A program made the translations under genes and the position numbers. Under the pieces are notes generated by a model. The model made no database searches, had not been told where the DNA came from, and saw only the letters and a list, made by a program, of their open reading frames with translations. A DNA stretch of 8,582 nucleotides from Chloroflexota bacterium (lineage in GTDB: Archaea; Iainarchaeota; Iainarchaeia; Iainarchaeales; GCA-2688035). Shown one piece after another: positions 7,056 to 8,582 of this stretch; the stretch's first letter is position 1; the number at the start of each line of letters is the position of its first letter. The stretch covers positions 1 to 8,582 of the forward strand of contig DAOWAC010000036.1 in assembly GCA_030634785.1 (NCBI GenBank), in the 5' to 3' direction.

Positions 7056-7092
7056 CTCTCTTTAAAGACTTATAATAAACTCTCTTTAAAGA
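7056..7092. repeat. Two 13-base direct repeats, each with the palindrome TCTTTAAAGA
   Basis: CTCTCTTTAAAGA occurs at 7056-7068 and again at 7080-7092, exactly 24 bases apart. Each copy contains the perfect 10-base palindrome TCTTTAAAGA (7059-7068 and 7083-7092). Further partial match follows (CTTA versus ACTTA). The pair flanks the presumed TATA box of the radical SAM gene, one copy over the start region and one over the upstream BRE region, as expected for a dimeric repressor operator. AT-rich sequence gives such words by chance fairly often, so function is only suggested. Confidence 0.45.
7071..7079 (-). promoter_or_regulatory. TATA box of the radical SAM gene and downstream cluster
   Basis: The minus strand reads TTTATTATA. 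A start site near 7050 would leave a leader of only about five bases before the TTG at 7045, too short for the GCTGAT at 7051-7056 to act fully as a ribosome site if initiation falls there. The box sits between two identical palindromes at 7059-7068 and 7083-7092. Confidence 0.4.
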
Positions 7093-7146
7093 ACTTAAAC
7101 AATGATATTTTTAAACATAGTTTTGGTTCAAACATCGAAATAACCC

Positions 7147-7174
7147 TTTCAAAACTCTTTTTATAGTTTTCAAA
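7147..7174. repeat. Inverted repeat framing the TATA box of the GT4 gene
   Basis: TTTCAAAACT at 7147-7156 and AGTTTTCAAA at 7165-7174 are inverted copies with one mismatch in ten. The eight bases between them, CTTTTTAT, are most of the TATA box. A related word, AGTTTTGGTTCAAA, lies at 7119-7132. This could be an operator controlling access to the box; AT richness weakens the case. Confidence 0.3.
7158..7165 (+). promoter_or_regulatory. TATA box of the GT4 gene, near-leaderless transcript
   Basis: TTTTTATA is centred about 28 bases before the ATG at 7190, placing the start of transcription at or a couple of bases before the start codon. No Shine-Dalgarno-like sequence precedes this ATG (AACAATTATT), which agrees with leaderless translation, common in archaea. 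Confidence 0.6.
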
Positions 7175-7189
7175 CTAAAAACAATTATT

Positions 7190-8260
7190 ATGAGGATCTT
7201 TTTTATTACACATACTTACTCGCTTGGAGGCAGTGGCGGCGGTGAACAGTTTGTAAGCAGTTTTTTGGAAGAAATGCGTAGGCGAAAACACAAAGTTTTT
7301 GTTTTTACTCCTGGTGCAAACACTTTCACTGCAAAAGAAAAAGCACTTGGTTTACAGGTTTATCACAGTCCTGTTTTTGGACATCATGCATTTCACAAAT
7401 TTGAATATATTTTAATGGCCTGGAAGGCGGTTGAGCTTGCAAAAAAATTCAAGCCAGATGTAATTCATGCACAAAATGATGTCTTTCCCGCTTTTATTGG
7501 TGGCTTTGTAAAGGATGCAACAAAAAAACCATTGGTTGTTGCAGTTGAATACCTTAGTGACCAGGCAGTAAGCCTTAATTTGAAAGCAGTATTTGTTTTG
7601 AACAAGTTTTTGCTTCCAAAAATTAAATTTGATAAAATTGTAAGCTGGAGCACGTTTGTTGTAAACAAGTTTTTCCTGCCTTGGGGTATTGATAGGAAAA
7701 AAATAGTTCTGATTCCTGGTGCAGTTAACACAAAAAGGTTTCTTGTAAAAAGCAAGCCTTTGCCAAAGCTTGTTAAGATTGGAAAAAATTTAATCGTTTC
7801 TGCAAAACCTCTTCATAGTACAAATGCTGCAGGAATTTCTTACATCATTAAGGCAATGGTCTTGGTTAAGAAAAAACACCCTGACTGGAAATATGTTATT
7901 GTAGGACGGGGTCAGTCAAAGCCAGAACTCGAAGCCCTTGTCAAAAAACTTGATTTGCAGAATACTGTTATTTTTGCCGGCTTCATTGATAATAGTAAAA
8001 TTCCTTCTGTTTATGCTTCTGCAAAAATTATTGCTCACAGTTTTGCATTCAAAGCAACAACCTCTATTGCCTTAATTGAAACAATGGCTGCGTCCAAGGC
8101 AATTGTTGTTACTGAAACAGGTGAAGTAAAGCCTACTGTTGGAGATACTGCATTGCTTGCAAAGCAAAAGAATGCAAAAAGCATTGCAAACGCAATTGAA
8201 AAGCTTATTGAGAATCCTTTGCACCCTTTTCTGTATAAAAAGCCCCCACGTATAAATTAA
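7190..8260 (+). CDS. GT4 family glycosyltransferase, C-terminus replaced at a junction
   Basis: This GT-B fold enzyme likely transfers a sugar from a nucleotide donor to a cytoplasmic lipid-linked glycan. The N-terminal domain starts with M1-R-I-F-F-I-T-H-T-Y and the glycine-rich G13-G-S-G-G-G-E-Q acceptor-side loop. P89-D-V-I-H-A-Q follows. The C-terminal domain has I175-P-G-A-V-N-T-K-R-F, V238-G-R-G, A263-G-F and I296-E-T-M-A-A-S-K-A-I. In the family's E-x7-E motif the second Glu is E297, but the first is replaced by A289, with Thr-Thr-Ser following. Homology is convincing through E341-N-P-L (about 8221). The remaining 12 residues look unlike the final helices of GT4 proteins and are the antisense of a SPOR-type reading frame, so the true end is missing. 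It is transcribed divergently from the glycan series, from its own TATA box. The native length was probably some tens of residues longer than this 356. Confidence 0.75.
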   Translation: MRIFFITHTYSLGGSGGGEQFVSSFLEEMRRRKHKVFVFTPGANTFTAKEKALGLQVYHSPVFGHHAFHKFEYILMAWKAVELAKKFKPDVIHAQNDVFPAFIGGFVKDATKKPLVVAVEYLSDQAVSLNLKAVFVLNKFLLPKIKFDKIVSWSTFVVNKFFLPWGIDRKKIVLIPGAVNTKRFLVKSKPLPKLVKIGKNLIVSAKPLHSTNAAGISYIIKAMVLVKKKHPDWKYVIVGRGQSKPELEALVKKLDLQNTVIFAGFIDNSKIPSVYASAKIIAHSFAFKATTSIALIETMAASKAIVVTETGEVKPTVGDTALLAKQKNAKSIANAIEKLIENPLHPFLYKKPPRIN

Positions 8261-8582
8261 ATCCACCATTCTTTCCCTGTATAACATAAGGGGAGTACTT
8301 AAGTTTAAGAAGTGAAATACTGTCATTTAATTCTGATTCGGATGAATATGTACCGATAAATGCTGCATATTTCGTATTTTTTACTTTTGCACCTTTCAAA
8401 TGGTGCTTTTCTATTGCTATCTCAGCCTGCCGGATACCAGCAAAATGGCCTGCAAAGACTCTGAACCATACGCCATAATCTCCGAGATCAACCTTTACCC
8501 AGTATGGAGATATATTTTTTTTACTGTATATATAGAGGGCTTTTTCTACGTCTTCACTGTTACGATAAGCTGCCAGCAGGAT
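8205..8582 (-). CDS. SPOR-domain protein, partial (5' end outside window, 3' end cut by junction)
   Basis: The minus-strand frame is open from the window edge through 125 codons, so the TTG at 8399 is not the start. Two SPOR-like repeats are visible. Residues 1-60 contain L-L-A-A-Y...S-P-Y-W-V-K-V...W-F-R-V-F-A-G-H-F...A-E-I-A. Residues 71-125 contain F-I-G-T-Y...S-P-Y-V...L-Y-V-G-A-F-Y-T-E-K-G-A. Each has the family's order: strand, helix, strand with SPY, then the R/Y-V-x-x-G/A-x-F strand. SPOR domains bind glycan strands lacking stem peptides in bacterial peptidoglycan, typically at division sites. From memory, tandem pairs of this kind resemble proteins of Desulfobacterota, but that is unverified. 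The second repeat ends without its last helix, which agrees with a cut at the junction. It converges tail to tail on the GT4 gene, with 56 bases of overlap. Confidence 0.65.
   Translation of the reverse strand: MLLAAYRNSEDVEKALYIYSKKNISPYWVKVDLGDYGVWFRVFAGHFAGIRQAEIAIEKHHLKGAKVKNTKYAAFIGTYSSESELNDSISLLKLKYSPYVIQGKNGGFNLYVGAFYTEKGAKDSQ
8208..8225. other. Probable chimeric junction between the archaeal GT4 gene and a bacterial SPOR gene
   Basis: On the plus strand the GT4 protein is recognisable up to about 8221. On the minus strand the SPOR-type protein is recognisable from 8582 down to about 8214 and then stops at a TAA (8207-8205) in the middle of its repeat. The two overlap by roughly eight bases (ATCCTTTG), as in a microhomology joint. 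G+C on the right side is about 38 percent by my count, similar to the left, so composition neither supports nor excludes a join. Confidence 0.6.

Noticed and set aside
8072..8326. Minus-strand open frame of 84 codons inside the GT4 end
   Set aside because: It is antisense to the GT4 gene and to the SPOR frame, has no recognisable domain, and crosses the junction.
1..8582. CRISPR array, tRNA, rRNA, insertion sequence or phage genes
   Set aside because: I saw no regularly spaced repeats, no tRNA-like cloverleaf sequence, no terminal inverted repeats and no transposase, integrase or phage motifs in either strand.

Overview
The window looks like DNA from an archaeon, most likely a small-genome DPANN-type lineage. 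That placement is an inference from gene style, not a phylogenetic result. The signs are: ribosome binding sites of the form AAAGGTG(AT), which match the archaeal 16S tail; TATA-like boxes about 25 bases before starts, one giving a near-leaderless mRNA; an AglD-type dolichyl-phosphate sugar transferase and flippase pair; and a secreted protein leading into the DPW...WQYRKK(I)T junction typical of archaeal DUF2341 surface proteins. G+C, judged by eye, is in the high 30s percent.

Positions 1-7045 hold seven genes, all on the minus strand. In order of transcription (right to left) they are: a radical SAM/SPASM protein, a dTDP-L-rhamnose 4-epimerase-like SDR enzyme with an inserted zinc ribbon, a family 2 glycosyltransferase (GT2), a dolichyl-phosphate-sugar synthase-like GT2, a UPF0104/AglD-type flippase-like membrane protein (its ATG overlaps the previous stop as ATGA), a GT-C (GT39/PMT_2-like) membrane glycosyltransferase, and, behind its own promoter, a secreted surface protein with four N-glycosylation sequons. 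Together these look like a module that makes an activated deoxysugar, loads a sugar onto a lipid carrier, and transfers it outside the cell to surface glycans or glycoproteins. No oligosaccharyltransferase (AglB) is visible, so the pathway is incomplete here.

Positions 7046-7189 are a divergent control region with a promoter for each direction, a pair of identical 10-base palindromes flanking one TATA box, and an inverted repeat framing the other. To the right, a GT4 glycosyltransferase runs on the plus strand but loses its usual C-terminal end near 8215.

From about 8215 to the end, the minus strand encodes the C-terminal part of a protein with two SPOR-like repeats. SPOR domains are bacterial peptidoglycan-binding modules. 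The two coding regions meet tail to tail at a point where both become non-homologous to their families. This looks like a chimeric joint (assembly or amplification artefact), less likely a real recombination. The other oddity is at the left edge: the surface protein reading frame carries TGA and TAG stops exactly inside its conserved junction, with recognisable DUF2341-type sequence continuing in frame after them.
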